Positions 6,680 to 14,456 are shown, numbered from the stretch's first letter. The stretch is DNA of 23,466 bases from CAZKEW01 sp964558915 (GCA_964558915.1 CAZLFV010000037.1:1-23466), one strand, 5' to 3'. The notes: generated from the sequence alone by a model not told the origin. A program made the numbers and translations.

Positions 6680-8373
6680 GCGCGCAGGAACCCAAAAAGA
6701 ATTTCATCAGGGAAATCATCGAAGAGGACATCCGGAATGGGAAAAACGGCGGGAGAGTCCATACCCGCTTTCCGCCCGAGCCGAACGGATTTCTGCATAT
6801 CGGCCACGCCAAGTCCATCTGCCTGAATTTCGGGCTGGCCGCCGATTACAACGGGCTTTGCAACCTGCGCTTTGATGACACCAACCCGGAGACCGAGGAG
6901 GCGGCCTACGTCGAATCGATCAAGGAGGACGTGAGGTGGCTTGGGTTCGACTGGGGCGACAGGGAATTTTATGCCTCGGATTATTTTGAAAAGCTTTACG
7001 AGTATGCCGTTGACCTGATCAAAAAAGGGAAAGCTTACGTCTGCGACCTGAACGCTGAAGAGATCAGCGACTACCGCGGCACGCTGACCGCGCCGGGCAG
7101 GGTGAGCCCGTATCGGAACCGTTCTGTAGAAGAGAACATAGACCTTTTCCGAAGGATGAGAAACGGCGAATTCCCCGACGGCTCCCGCACGCTCCGGGCT
7201 AAAATCGACATGTCCCATCCGAACCTATTGATGCGCGACCCTGTGCTTTACCGAATCCGGCGGGAGCATCATTACAGGGCTGGAGATAAGTGGTGCATCT
7301 ATGCCACCTATGACTGGGCTCACGGCCAGTCCGATTCCATCGAGGGGATCACCCATTCCATTTGCACCCTTGAATTCGAAGTGCACCGGCCGCTTTATAA
7401 TTGGCTGCTCGACCAGCTCGGCATCCATCATCCTCAGCAGATTGAATTTGCCCGGCTGAGCGTCAGCCACACGGTCCTGAGCAAGCGGAAGCTCCTTGAG
7501 CTCGTCAAGGAAGGCCGCGTCAGCGGCTGGGATGACCCGCGCATGCCCACGATCTCCGGGTTGAGGCGGCGCGGCTATACGCCAGAGGCTATCCGGAATT
7601 TCTGCGAGCTCATCGGCGTGGCCAAGGCGAATAGCATCGTAGATTTGGCCCTGCTCGAGGATTGTGTTCGCGAGGACCTGAACAAGCGGGCGCCGCGGGT
7701 TATGGCGGTCCTCCGTCCACTTAAAGTCGTGCTCGTCAACTACCCGGAAGGCCAGGTCGAAGAGCTCGACGCCATCAACAACCCGGAAGACCCATCCATG
7801 GGCACAAGGAAAGTCCCGTTTTCCCGCGTCCTGTACATCGAGCAGGACGATTTCATGGAGACTCCTCCGAAAAAATTCTACCGCCTTGCTCCCGGCCGCG
7901 AGGTGCGCCTCCGCTACGCCTACTTTGTCAAGTGCGTTGGTATGGTCAAGGACCCGAAAACGGGCGAGATCATCGAGCTCCATTGCGAGTATGATCCTGC
8001 AACGCGCGGCGGCGATGCGCCGGACGGCAGGCGAGTTAAAGCCACCCTCCACTGGGTGTCTGCGGAACGGGCTTGCGATTCTGAGGTGCGGCTTTATGAA
8101 ACGCTCTTCACCAAGCGGGATGCCGGCGAAGTGGAAGAGGGGGCAGATTGGAAATCTAACTTAAACCCGAATTCGCTCCAGGTCCTCAAGGACTGCAAGG
8201 TGGAGCCGAGCCTGAAGTACGCTTCGCCTGGGAGCCGCTTCCAGTTCGAGAGACTTGGGTATTTCTGTGTTGATACGAAGGATTCCTCGCCGGAGAACCT
8301 AGTCTTTAACCGCACCGTGACTCTCTACGACCCCTGGGCGAACATCAGAAGGGCCGGCAAAGAGAACGAATAA
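6676..8373 (+). CDS. glnS: Glutaminyl-tRNA synthetase
   Basis: Class I synthetase charging tRNA-Gln directly. The 565-residue protein has the usual length. It opens with the GlnRS-specific RFPPEPNGFLHIGHAKS (HIGH at 41-44), contains RFDDTNPE, and has the KMSKS-type LSKRK at 268-272. The C-terminal part carries the two beta-barrel anticodon-binding domains (for example VPFSRVLYIEQDDF and the final FQFERLGYFCVD). The ATGA overlap with gltX indicates coupled translation. Having both enzymes implies that Gln-tRNA is made directly and that the adjacent GltX is probably the discriminating type; whether GatCAB also exists is not visible here. Confidence 0.97.
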   Translation: MSAQEPKKNFIREIIEEDIRNGKNGGRVHTRFPPEPNGFLHIGHAKSICLNFGLAADYNGLCNLRFDDTNPETEEAAYVESIKEDVRWLGFDWGDREFYASDYFEKLYEYAVDLIKKGKAYVCDLNAEEISDYRGTLTAPGRVSPYRNRSVEENIDLFRRMRNGEFPDGSRTLRAKIDMSHPNLLMRDPVLYRIRREHHYRAGDKWCIYATYDWAHGQSDSIEGITHSICTLEFEVHRPLYNWLLDQLGIHHPQQIEFARLSVSHTVLSKRKLLELVKEGRVSGWDDPRMPTISGLRRRGYTPEAIRNFCELIGVAKANSIVDLALLEDCVREDLNKRAPRVMAVLRPLKVVLVNYPEGQVEELDAINNPEDPSMGTRKVPFSRVLYIEQDDFMETPPKKFYRLAPGREVRLRYAYFVKCVGMVKDPKTGEIIELHCEYDPATRGGDAPDGRRVKATLHWVSAERACDSEVRLYETLFTKRDAGEVEEGADWKSNLNPNSLQVLKDCKVEPSLKYASPGSRFQFERLGYFCVDTKDSSPENLVFNRTVTLYDPWANIRRAGKENE

Positions 8374-9303
8374 ATGACCAAATCATCAGAGATTACTCCG
8401 AAAAAGCTCTATTTGAGCCGCCGTGACTTTATCGCCCGTTCAGCCGCGCTGGCCAGCGCTGGGTTTCTCAACCCAAAACCGTTTGGTCCCAACCCTTCTC
8501 AACTCGAGAAAAAGCTTGAGATTGCCAAGAAAGGAGAGTTCACGGTCGCAGAAAAAGTAACCCCGTTTGAAGATGCGGCCGGGTTCACAAACTTCTATGA
8601 ATTTTCCACGGGCAAGCGGGAAGTGAAAGAGCTCAGCCGCAACTTCCGAACGCGGCCCTGGACTGTGACGGTTGAGGGGCTTGTGGCCAAGCCGCAAACC
8701 ATCGACGTTGACGAAATTATCCGCATGTTCCCGCTCGAAGAACGCATCTACCGCTGGCGCTGTGTCGAGGCCTGGTCCATGGTCATCCCCTGGGTCGGTT
8801 TTCCTCTCGCAGGATTGATCACGAAATGCGAGCCCACGTCGAAGGCCGCTTTTGTGGAATTCACAACTCTCTACGACCCCGAGCAAATGCCGGGACAGAA
8901 GTCGCGCATCCTGGACTGGCCCTATGTGGAGGGCCTCAGGATGGACGAAGCCATGCATCCCTTGGCGTTTATCGCGGTCGGCATGTATGGAGAAATTCTT
9001 CCCAATCAAAACGGCGCGCCGCTTCGGCTTGTCATTCCCTGGAAATACGGTTTTAAAAGCATCAAGTCCATCGTCCGGATCCGGTTCGTTGAAAAGATGC
9101 CCAGGACATCCTGGAACAGGCAGAACCCGGCTGAATATGGCTTCTATGCCAACGTGAACCCCGACGTCAGCCATCCGCGCTGGAGCCAGGCTACCGAGCG
9201 GCGCATCGGGGAGGACCGCAGGCGAAAAACACTGCTATTCAACGGCTATGGCGACGAAGTCGCAGGCCTATATTCCGGCATGGACTTAAGAAAGTTCTAT
9301 TAG
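8374..9303 (+). CDS. msrP: Protein-methionine-sulfoxide reductase, molybdopterin catalytic subunit
   Basis: Periplasmic molybdoenzyme (formerly YedY) that repairs oxidised methionine in envelope proteins. The 309-residue precursor has a Tat signal (S-R-R-D-F at 15-19, then a hydrophobic AALASAGFL). The family block YRWRCVEAWSMVIPWVGFPL contains the molybdenum-ligating cysteine, Cys130, corresponding to mature Cys102 of E. coli. The ending includes the family's NVNPDVSHPRWSQATER. The ATG directly follows the glnS stop (TAAATG), so it probably belongs to the gltX-glnS transcript. The haem membrane partner MsrQ is not next to it: the next gene is convergent and its stop codon overlaps this one, so the electron donor must lie elsewhere or differ. 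Confidence 0.95.
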   Translation: MTKSSEITPKKLYLSRRDFIARSAALASAGFLNPKPFGPNPSQLEKKLEIAKKGEFTVAEKVTPFEDAAGFTNFYEFSTGKREVKELSRNFRTRPWTVTVEGLVAKPQTIDVDEIIRMFPLEERIYRWRCVEAWSMVIPWVGFPLAGLITKCEPTSKAAFVEFTTLYDPEQMPGQKSRILDWPYVEGLRMDEAMHPLAFIAVGMYGEILPNQNGAPLRLVIPWKYGFKSIKSIVRIRFVEKMPRTSWNRQNPAEYGFYANVNPDVSHPRWSQATERRIGEDRRRKTLLFNGYGDEVAGLYSGMDLRKFY

Positions 9304-10169
9304 TTTTTTACTGAATCGTCTTCCTTGAGGCCGACTTTTTTGTAGAGTTCTCTCCGTCCGGCCTTGTCGTTTTCCATGATTTTCCTGGCGTATCTGGCCA
9401 CCGCTTCTGCTTTTTGACGCGGCACAACAACGACGCCGTCTCCGTCGGCGACGATGATGTCTCCAGGAATTACCAGGACGCCGCCGCAGACAATGGGCCG
9501 GTTGACGGATTCAAGCTCGTTGCGGCCGGGCCGGATACCGCGTCCGGCCTTCTTGAGATAGAGGGGAACACGCTCGGCTGTAACCTCGTCTGTATCCCTG
9601 GCTGTGGCGCTAGTGACGACGCCGACACAGCCCAGGCCCTTCCATTCGAGGCTGTTGTAGGAGCCGATCGACCCGACATCCGCGCGAGGTGCGTCCTCGA
9701 TTACGATCGCAGTACCCCTGCGGATTAACGCCATAAAAAGCTCGGCCGAGCGTTGCTCATACCAGCTCGAGGCCCACTTGTCATAAGCTTCGATAGCCAT
9801 GGCTCCGGCTGGCGGGTTCTGGGTGGGGACATACCTGGCGGTGACGGCAATTCCCACGAATCGGTGAGTGAAATGCTCCGTGTCCCGCCAGAGAGCATGA
9901 ATCTCCGGGTCCATGAGCCCGACGTTCTGGAGCCCCACCGCGTCCATCCCGTCCGTCACATCAGCCACCCGAAGCCCCTCGAACAGGGCCAGAATGCTCT
10001 GGTCCTCGGCTTCGGAATAAACAGGCGTGGCTATAAAATTCTTGCCCGCACGCAGGGCTTCTGCGCCCCCGGCCTTATTCTCCATGACCTGGCCCCGAAC
10101 GAGCCCGGTTGCCAGCAGAAAGAACGAGGCGAATGTCAGAATCAAATGATGGCTTGGTCGCATTTTCAT
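9300..10169 (-). CDS. Exported RraA / HMG-CHA aldolase-family protein
   Basis: A 289-residue protein of the RraA-like superfamily, which contains the RNase E inhibitor RraA and metal-dependent 4-hydroxy-4-methyl-2-oxoglutarate aldolases. Family landmarks are VADVTDGMDA (68-77), TARD (189-192, with the R-D pair normally in the active site), GGVLVIPGDIIVADGDGVVV (229-248) and a C-terminal helix. Unusually it begins with a Sec signal peptide (hydrophobic 9-22, likely cut after VRG), making it far longer than the roughly 160-residue cytoplasmic RraA. An extracytoplasmic aldolase/lyase-like role is more plausible than RNase E control, but the substrate is unknown. AGGAGA about nine bases upstream supports the start. 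Its promoter lies at 10213-10241. Confidence 0.85.
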   Translation of the reverse strand: MKMRPSHHLILTFASFFLLATGLVRGQVMENKAGGAEALRAGKNFIATPVYSEAEDQSILALFEGLRVADVTDGMDAVGLQNVGLMDPEIHALWRDTEHFTHRFVGIAVTARYVPTQNPPAGAMAIEAYDKWASSWYEQRSAELFMALIRRGTAIVIEDAPRADVGSIGSYNSLEWKGLGCVGVVTSATARDTDEVTAERVPLYLKKAGRGIRPGRNELESVNRPIVCGGVLVIPGDIIVADGDGVVVVPRQKAEAVARYARKIMENDKAGRRELYKKVGLKEDDSVKN

Positions 10170-10212
10170 TTTTCATTTCTCCTGTTGTTTTTTTGGCTGA
10201 AGATTCAAACGG

Positions 10213-10241
10213 TTTATATACTGGCCGGGAAGGTGTGTCAA
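10213..10241 (-). promoter_or_regulatory. Sigma-70 promoter for the RraA-like gene
   Basis: On the minus strand: TTGACA (10236-10241), a 17-base spacer and TATAAA (10213-10218), a near-consensus match. Transcription would start near 10206, about 37 bases before the ATG. Confidence 0.7.
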
Positions 10242-10258
10242 TACGATAATTATTGACA
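10236..10258. promoter_or_regulatory. Palindrome TGTCAATA-N7-TATTGACA joining two divergent -35 boxes
   Basis: Perfect 8-bp arms (10236-10243 and 10251-10258) with a 7-base spacer. The outer six bases of each arm are the -35 hexamers of the two divergent promoters. This may be the simple consequence of two consensus -35 boxes placed back to back, or a shared operator. Confidence 0.55.
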
Positions 10259-10281
10259 TCAAGGGCTGACAGAGATATCGT
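10253..10281 (+). promoter_or_regulatory. Sigma-70 promoter for the gene at 10309
   Basis: TTGACA (10253-10258), a 17-base spacer and TATCGT (10276-10281). The predicted start near 10288 leaves a leader of about 20 bases. Confidence 0.55.
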
Positions 10282-10308
10282 TGGCTCGCTCCATACGAAG
10301 GGATGAGA

Positions 10309-10845
10309 ATGAATCGCAAAATTGTTATGGTGAATCGGGCCCCGGTTCTGACCCTCTGGGCCAGTGTTGTCGCCGAACGCTTCGGGTTTGATCGGGAGGC
10401 AGCACTCTCCCTGGGCAAGGCCTTGGCCGGACTGAACGCCCAGTCGAAGGGCCGAAGCCTTGGTATTTATAAGCCAGCCGAACGCATGGAAGGAGTTCCA
10501 GTCAAGAAGGCCCGCTTGGGCGAGGAGTTCTGGGTTGAACTTCTTGGCCGTCCGGTCCCTGCGAAGACTACCGAGCACGGCATCCGGGCCGTCGTCAAGG
10601 ACCGGCCGATTGAGCCGGATGGCGTGGACCGGTATCTCGAAGAAAAGTTCGGGACGATGCTACACGACGTCAAGGAGGCGATGAAAGCTCTGGCCGCGGC
10701 TTTCAACCCCAAAGAGCTCGCGTTCAAGGCGTTTTCCCTTTACGAGAGTTTTCGGCCCGCGATCCCTTCAGGCATGCGCGGCTGGGGCGCAAAGGGCGAA
10801 CTCGACCTCGGCTTGATCCGTTCTCTTGCCGGAAAGGCTGATTAA
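10309..10845 (+). CDS. Protein of unknown function (178 aa)
   Basis: I do not recognise this family. The product is soluble, without signal peptide or membrane segment, and mixed alpha/beta in appearance: an N-terminal helical part (PVLTLWASVVAERFGFDREAA, then LSLGKALAGLNAQSKGRSLG), a central charged segment with GVPVKKARLGEEFWVELLGR, and a C-terminal helical part (VKEAMKALAAAFNPKELAFK) ending in a Gly-rich SGMRGWGAKGELD. Coding is supported by steady codon bias, its own promoter and a terminator hairpin 12 bases after the stop. I prefer ATG 10309, since GAAGGG ends 6 bases upstream; ATG 10303 would leave no room for a Shine-Dalgarno. Divergent to the RraA-like gene, so shared control is possible. 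Confidence 0.7.
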   Translation: MNRKIVMVNRAPVLTLWASVVAERFGFDREAALSLGKALAGLNAQSKGRSLGIYKPAERMEGVPVKKARLGEEFWVELLGRPVPAKTTEHGIRAVVKDRPIEPDGVDRYLEEKFGTMLHDVKEAMKALAAAFNPKELAFKAFSLYESFRPAIPSGMRGWGAKGELDLGLIRSLAGKAD

Positions 10846-10856
10846 ATTAAGGCAAA

Positions 10857-10890
10857 AAAGGGGACGGTATTGGGCTTTACCGTCCCCTTT
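10857..10890 (-). terminator. Intrinsic terminator of the TonB-receptor gene, possibly bidirectional
   Basis: AAAGGGGACGGTA (10857-10869) pairs perfectly over 13 bp with TACCGTCCCCTTT (10878-10890) around an 8-base loop. Read on the minus strand it ends in a run of six Ts, ten bases after the receptor stop. On the plus strand only TTT follows, so it should also work, more weakly, for the convergent 10309 gene. Confidence 0.85.
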
Positions 10891-10899
10891 CCGCGATTC

Positions 10900-13656
10900 T
10901 TAGAACATCAACCGGATGCCAAGTCTGGCCTGCCGCGGGTCTGCGATTCGATAGAGCTCATGCCCCATGGTGGAGGGATAGTTGTCAACGAGCCAGTCGT
11001 AGCCCATTCTTGTGCCCCAACTCCTGATCGTATCAGCATTAAAAACGTTGAAGACATCGAAAATCACGCCGAGGCTGTACTTTTTTGCTAGCGTGAATAC
11101 CTTTTCCAGGCGGATGTCAAGGACGGCCATGACCGGGTAGTGGTATGATCCGCGCGGCTCGACGAAAAAGGTCACTCTTCCTTGATTGAGCGGTTCTGTC
11201 CTGTACCGCATTGTCCAGGCATTGCCCTGGATCGCCCGAAAATAGGCGTTGAAGTTGATGTTCCACGGCAAAACATATGTCCCCTGGACTTTGAGCATGT
11301 GCGTGGGATCGTTGGTCGAATGACCATCTGCGTTGATCCAGAAATTGGGATCGGCTGTGCTGAGATAGTCCCGGTCGCTGTAACCGACATCATCGGCGAA
11401 GCCGTTATCAATGGTCCCGGTGGCTCGGGAATACACGTAAGAGAGAAGCATCTGCCACTTGTTGGAGAAGCGCTTGTTGAAGAGAAACTCGATGCCCCAA
11501 TATTTCCTGTAGGGATTGTCTAGAACCCAGGGCTGTCCCTTCTCGATGTTGTCCAGGACATATTGATAGGTGCCCATGGTGTCTACTGTTCTTTGATAGA
11601 TGGTGCAATTTTCGTTCAATTCCGGAACGTAAACATCGTAAGGCTCGTAGTCGGCTTTGAGGTCGTACTTGCCGATGATATTTTTCCATTCTCTATAAAT
11701 GAATGTCACGCCTAGCGAGGCATCTTTGAACAGCTCTCTTTCGATTCCGAGCGTGAACTGGTTCATATACGGGTGTCTGACGTCTTTCGCTAGCGTGTAG
11801 AGATTCTCGGGCACAGTGCGGTCGAATTCAACATATTGTTCGCCATCCCAGATATACGAAACAGATTCGCTGGTCGCGGAGGCGGGATTCAGCCGGTCGA
11901 AGTAGGAGGTGAGCATGGCCTCGGTGAATTGTCCGTAGTGGCCTTTCAGGATTGTGGTTTTATCACCGAAAAGGTCATAGGTTATCCCGATCCGCGGCGC
12001 CAGCCGGTTCGTTTTATAGACAGTGCCATCGACGCCCTTGACCGATCCCCAGTTCTGGCTGAACCGGAGCCCCGCGTTGATGTTAAGGCGCGGTGTGACC
12101 TGCCAGGAGTCCTGGACAAAGGCTTCGAGCCTCGTGTAGTAGCTGTTCCAGTCATAGCCTTCGTATTGATAAGCGAGATAAGGCTCTCCGACCGCGTAGT
12201 CAATATAATAGGTGTGATTTTCGCCAGTATAGCCGAAGCGGTTCCTGGCAAAGGAGCGCTCGGCTTCTACGCCGAATTTGAAGTCATGGTCTCCACTGAT
12301 AAAATTCTCAACATAGTGGGTGTAGCTGGCGTTGGCCTGGAAGCGGGTACGGTCGCATTTTGCAAAATTATAGGAGTTATAAAGCAGCTTGTTCTGGTCA
12401 AGGATGAAGTGGCCGTTGACGTCCATCCCGTTCTCAGGATCAAGATAGAAGTATCCCCAGAAATAGGCGGCTTTGAGGTCAAAGAAGCTCTTGGAGCTGA
12501 AAATGTGAGTCAGGCTGAAATTGCCGACAATCTCGGGGGATTTTTGTCTCACAGTCGCCGCCGGGTCGACCTGGGGGCCTAACAAAACTGTGTCCGGAAA
12601 GCGGTTGATCCCGTTATAGGTATCGACCTGAACAGAGGCGCTCATGTTGGTGGACGAGGAAAGCTGCGACGTGAGCTTAAGAAAGGCGTGCGGCTGCTTG
12701 TAGTCCTGGGGGCTTGGGAAACCGGTCGGATAGTCCTGGGTTCGGTAGTACTGGAGTCCCACATAAAACCAGAGCTTGTCCTTCATAATGGGACCGCCGA
12801 TGTGGGCGCTGAGGTCCATCAGCTTCGTCAACGGAGCTGAGAGATCGGGGAAATCTTTGGAATAATCCGAGTTATTATCTGCCTGCCAGAAGCCTTTGGG
12901 CGGGTCATCCATTTTGCCCTGATAATCGAACTCCATGTGGCCGGAAGCCCGGTTTCCTCCAGACTTGGTGACCAGGTTAAAGATGACGCCCGTAAAGTTC
13001 CCGTATTCAGCCGGCAAGCCCACTCCCATGACCTTGGCCTCCTCGATGATGTTGTGGTCGAGGAAAACCCAGGCTGATCCGGCTTCGGGGTCGGCGACGT
13101 TAACCCCGTCCATCGAGTAAGCGATTCCTGTATTTGCCGAGCCTCCAAAAGCCACGTTGGCATCAGTGACACCGGGCGCCAGCCAGACAATATCAGAGGT
13201 GAACTGGCTGTAGGGGATATTCCTCAGGATTTCATTGGACAGAGTGACGGAAGCGGTTTCCGCTGATTTGACATCAACCGTGGGCGCCTTGCCAACAACA
13301 GTCACCTCTTCGGCTACAACGGCCTGGGCCATGGTGATATCCACCGTCAGCCGGACGGTTGTGTTCATGCGGATGTTGTCGCGGACGACTGTGTTGAAGC
13401 CTTGGAGTTCCGCCTTGACGCTGTAATCTCCCGGAGGAAGCGCCGGGAAACGGTAAGAACCGTCAGCTTCGGAGATGGCGGTCCGCGTGCCCATGAGGCT
13501 CGGACTCGTCAGCGTCACGGTGGCTCCCGGAAGCGGTGACTCTTTTTCGTCAAGAATCGTGCCCACGATAGCGCCCGTTTCCTTGGACTGCGAGAGGGCC
13601 AGGGGCGGGAGGACAATAAGGAAAGCCAACAACGAGAGGATGCATTTTGTTTTCAT
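10900..13656 (-). CDS. TonB-dependent outer-membrane receptor with carboxypeptidase-regulatory-like domain
   Basis: A 918-residue outer-membrane protein. In order: a Sec signal peptide (1-22, cut near LALSQ), an Ig-like carboxypeptidase-regulatory domain (about 27-110, with GAIVGTILDEKESPLPGATV and DGSYRFPALPPGDYSV), a plug domain (about 115-235, including the IAYSMDGVNVADP stretch and VGLPAEYGNFTGVIFNLVTK), and a beta-barrel rich in Tyr/Trp/Asn ending in RLGIRLMF with the C-terminal Phe expected for BAM insertion. This architecture is common in Acidobacteriota-type OmpA/TonB receptors that take up large or complex substrates; the ligand cannot be told. AAGGAGG precedes the ATG. A sigma-54 promoter lies directly upstream (13690-13705) and a strong terminator directly downstream, so it is a single-gene unit. 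Confidence 0.93.
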   Translation of the reverse strand: MKTKCILSLLAFLIVLPPLALSQSKETGAIVGTILDEKESPLPGATVTLTSPSLMGTRTAISEADGSYRFPALPPGDYSVKAELQGFNTVVRDNIRMNTTVRLTVDITMAQAVVAEEVTVVGKAPTVDVKSAETASVTLSNEILRNIPYSQFTSDIVWLAPGVTDANVAFGGSANTGIAYSMDGVNVADPEAGSAWVFLDHNIIEEAKVMGVGLPAEYGNFTGVIFNLVTKSGGNRASGHMEFDYQGKMDDPPKGFWQADNNSDYSKDFPDLSAPLTKLMDLSAHIGGPIMKDKLWFYVGLQYYRTQDYPTGFPSPQDYKQPHAFLKLTSQLSSSTNMSASVQVDTYNGINRFPDTVLLGPQVDPAATVRQKSPEIVGNFSLTHIFSSKSFFDLKAAYFWGYFYLDPENGMDVNGHFILDQNKLLYNSYNFAKCDRTRFQANASYTHYVENFISGDHDFKFGVEAERSFARNRFGYTGENHTYYIDYAVGEPYLAYQYEGYDWNSYYTRLEAFVQDSWQVTPRLNINAGLRFSQNWGSVKGVDGTVYKTNRLAPRIGITYDLFGDKTTILKGHYGQFTEAMLTSYFDRLNPASATSESVSYIWDGEQYVEFDRTVPENLYTLAKDVRHPYMNQFTLGIERELFKDASLGVTFIYREWKNIIGKYDLKADYEPYDVYVPELNENCTIYQRTVDTMGTYQYVLDNIEKGQPWVLDNPYRKYWGIEFLFNKRFSNKWQMLLSYVYSRATGTIDNGFADDVGYSDRDYLSTADPNFWINADGHSTNDPTHMLKVQGTYVLPWNINFNAYFRAIQGNAWTMRYRTEPLNQGRVTFFVEPRGSYHYPVMAVLDIRLEKVFTLAKKYSLGVIFDVFNVFNADTIRSWGTRMGYDWLVDNYPSTMGHELYRIADPRQARLGIRLMF

Positions 13657-13689
13657 TTAGACCTCCTTTTTTGTCACGGCCTGTTAAGG

Positions 13690-13705
13690 GCAAAAAATAT
13701 GCCAA
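13690..13705 (-). promoter_or_regulatory. Sigma-54 promoter for the TonB receptor
   Basis: On the minus strand TTGGCATATTTTTTGC has GG and GC separated by exactly 10 bases. The predicted start near 13678 is about 22 bases before the ATG, just upstream of AAGGAGG (13662-13668). All 16 bases are identical to the plus-strand promoter at 14041-14056. Confidence 0.78.
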
Positions 13706-13814
13706 GAGAAATCCAAAACAGGCGAACGTCTCCATTTTTTAGAACTCCCCCTGATCTGTTTTATTGCTTTGCTTTGAGCTAGCCAGAGACAGGAGATTCT
13801 TATTTTGATTGAAT

Positions 13815-13829
13815 GTCCAATTTCTGGAC
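13815..13829. promoter_or_regulatory. 15-bp palindrome GTCCA-N5-TGGAC, candidate upstream activator site
   Basis: Perfect 5-bp arms. It lies 109 bases from the -24 edge of the minus-strand sigma-54 promoter, a normal enhancer distance. It resembles the palindrome at 13908-13922: both read ATGTCyAATT then CT and GAC. Confidence 0.45.
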
Positions 13830-13834
13830 TCCGT

Positions 13835-13849
13835 GGGAGAAGATCTCCC
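13835..13849. repeat. 15-bp palindrome GGGAGA-AGA-TCTCCC
   Basis: Perfect 6-bp arms with a 3-base spacer, centred 20 bases (about two helical turns) from the centre of the palindrome at 13815-13829. Different sequence from its neighbours, so it is either a site for another protein or a small hairpin. Confidence 0.35.
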
Positions 13850-13907
13850 GGCATGAGAGAAAGAATTTAAAGATAATAAAAGAAATACGCGGTCGAAAAT
13901 ATAAAAT

Positions 13908-13922
13908 GTCTAATTCTTAGAC
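13908..13922. promoter_or_regulatory. 15-bp palindrome GTCTAA-TTC-TTAGAC, candidate upstream activator site
   Basis: Perfect 6-bp arms. It ends 119 bases before the -24 element of the plus-strand sigma-54 promoter at 14042, mirroring the placement of the 13815 palindrome relative to the minus-strand promoter. The remainder of 13657-14120 is A/T-rich and contains no credible gene. Confidence 0.45.
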
Positions 13923-14041
13923 GGATTCTGCCACAGGCGGATGATTTTCATTCCTTTCTTTCCCTCCAGGCCAACACATTTTTGGAATATCCTCTGGCCA
14001 TTTTGAAGATTTTCTGGTCAGCACTGTTGATGTCAGAGCGT

Positions 14042-14057
14042 TGGCATATTTTTTGCT
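14042..14057 (+). promoter_or_regulatory. Sigma-54 promoter for the Fis-like gene
   Basis: TGGCAT-N5-TTGCT with GG and GC separated by 10 bases; its core is identical to the minus-strand promoter at 13690-13705. Transcription would start near 14068, leaving a leader of about 53 bases. Confidence 0.78.
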
Positions 14058-14120
14058 AAATTTAGGATACCCATTCGAGGTGATAAATCAATTCAGGCTG
14101 ATTTTTCGAAGGAGGAAGCA

Positions 14121-14456
14121 ATGGCGTCGCCCCAAAACAATTTATCCCTTCATAATAAAGGTCTTCTGGCCGGTTTTCAAAGCGAGGCCTCGGACGCTCT
14201 CCTGGACAAGAAGATATTTCACCTTTTCATGGAGTATTATTCTTTGAAGGGAGACATGCACCTTAAAGAGTTCTTTGATAAGGTCGAGCACTCCATTCTC
14301 ATGGCTTCGTTATGGATATTCGAGGGAAATCAGAAAAATACGGCCCGGTTCCTGGGGCTCAAGTACACCACCCTGAATGAGAAAATCAAAAAACACCATC
14401 TCTCTTTTCGCAGGGAATTGCTGGACGGTGTTTCCCCGGCGATTCCGCCTGGCTAA
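14121..14456 (+). CDS. Stand-alone Fis-type DNA-binding protein
   Basis: A 111-residue protein whose C-terminal half (about 54-95) matches the Fis / NtrC C-terminal helix-turn-helix: FFDKVEHSIL, then GNQKNTARFLGLKYTTLNEK and IKK, the same pattern as the G-N-Q-x-x-A-A-x-x-L-G-x-x-x-x-T-L-x-x-K signature. There is no AAA+, receiver or sensor domain, so it binds DNA but cannot itself activate sigma-54 RNA polymerase. GGAGGAAGCA precedes the ATG, a good Shine-Dalgarno. It is driven by a sigma-54 promoter, and its stop lies 13 bases from the stop of a convergent sigma-54 activator. It may compete for, or help bend, that activator's sites; this is inference. Confidence 0.78.
   Translation: MASPQNNLSLHNKGLLAGFQSEASDALLDKKIFHLFMEYYSLKGDMHLKEFFDKVEHSILMASLWIFEGNQKNTARFLGLKYTTLNEKIKKHHLSFRRELLDGVSPAIPPG

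Noticed and set aside
7225..8052. 275-residue antisense frame within glnS (with similar ones at 5318-5956, 6565-7218 and 8440-9174)
   Set aside because: Overlaps an undoubted synthetase gene over its whole length; low-complexity Arg/Asp/Val-rich translation typical of antisense shadows.
11836..12582. 248-residue plus-strand frame within the TonB-receptor gene
   Set aside because: Complement of a clear receptor barrel; no ribosome-binding site, no promoter and no domain.
13771..13785. Second possible minus-strand sigma-54 promoter (TGGCTA...AAGCA)
   Set aside because: GG-N10-GC spacing is right, but the -12 element is AAGC rather than TTGC and a far better promoter lies nearer the gene at 13690-13705.
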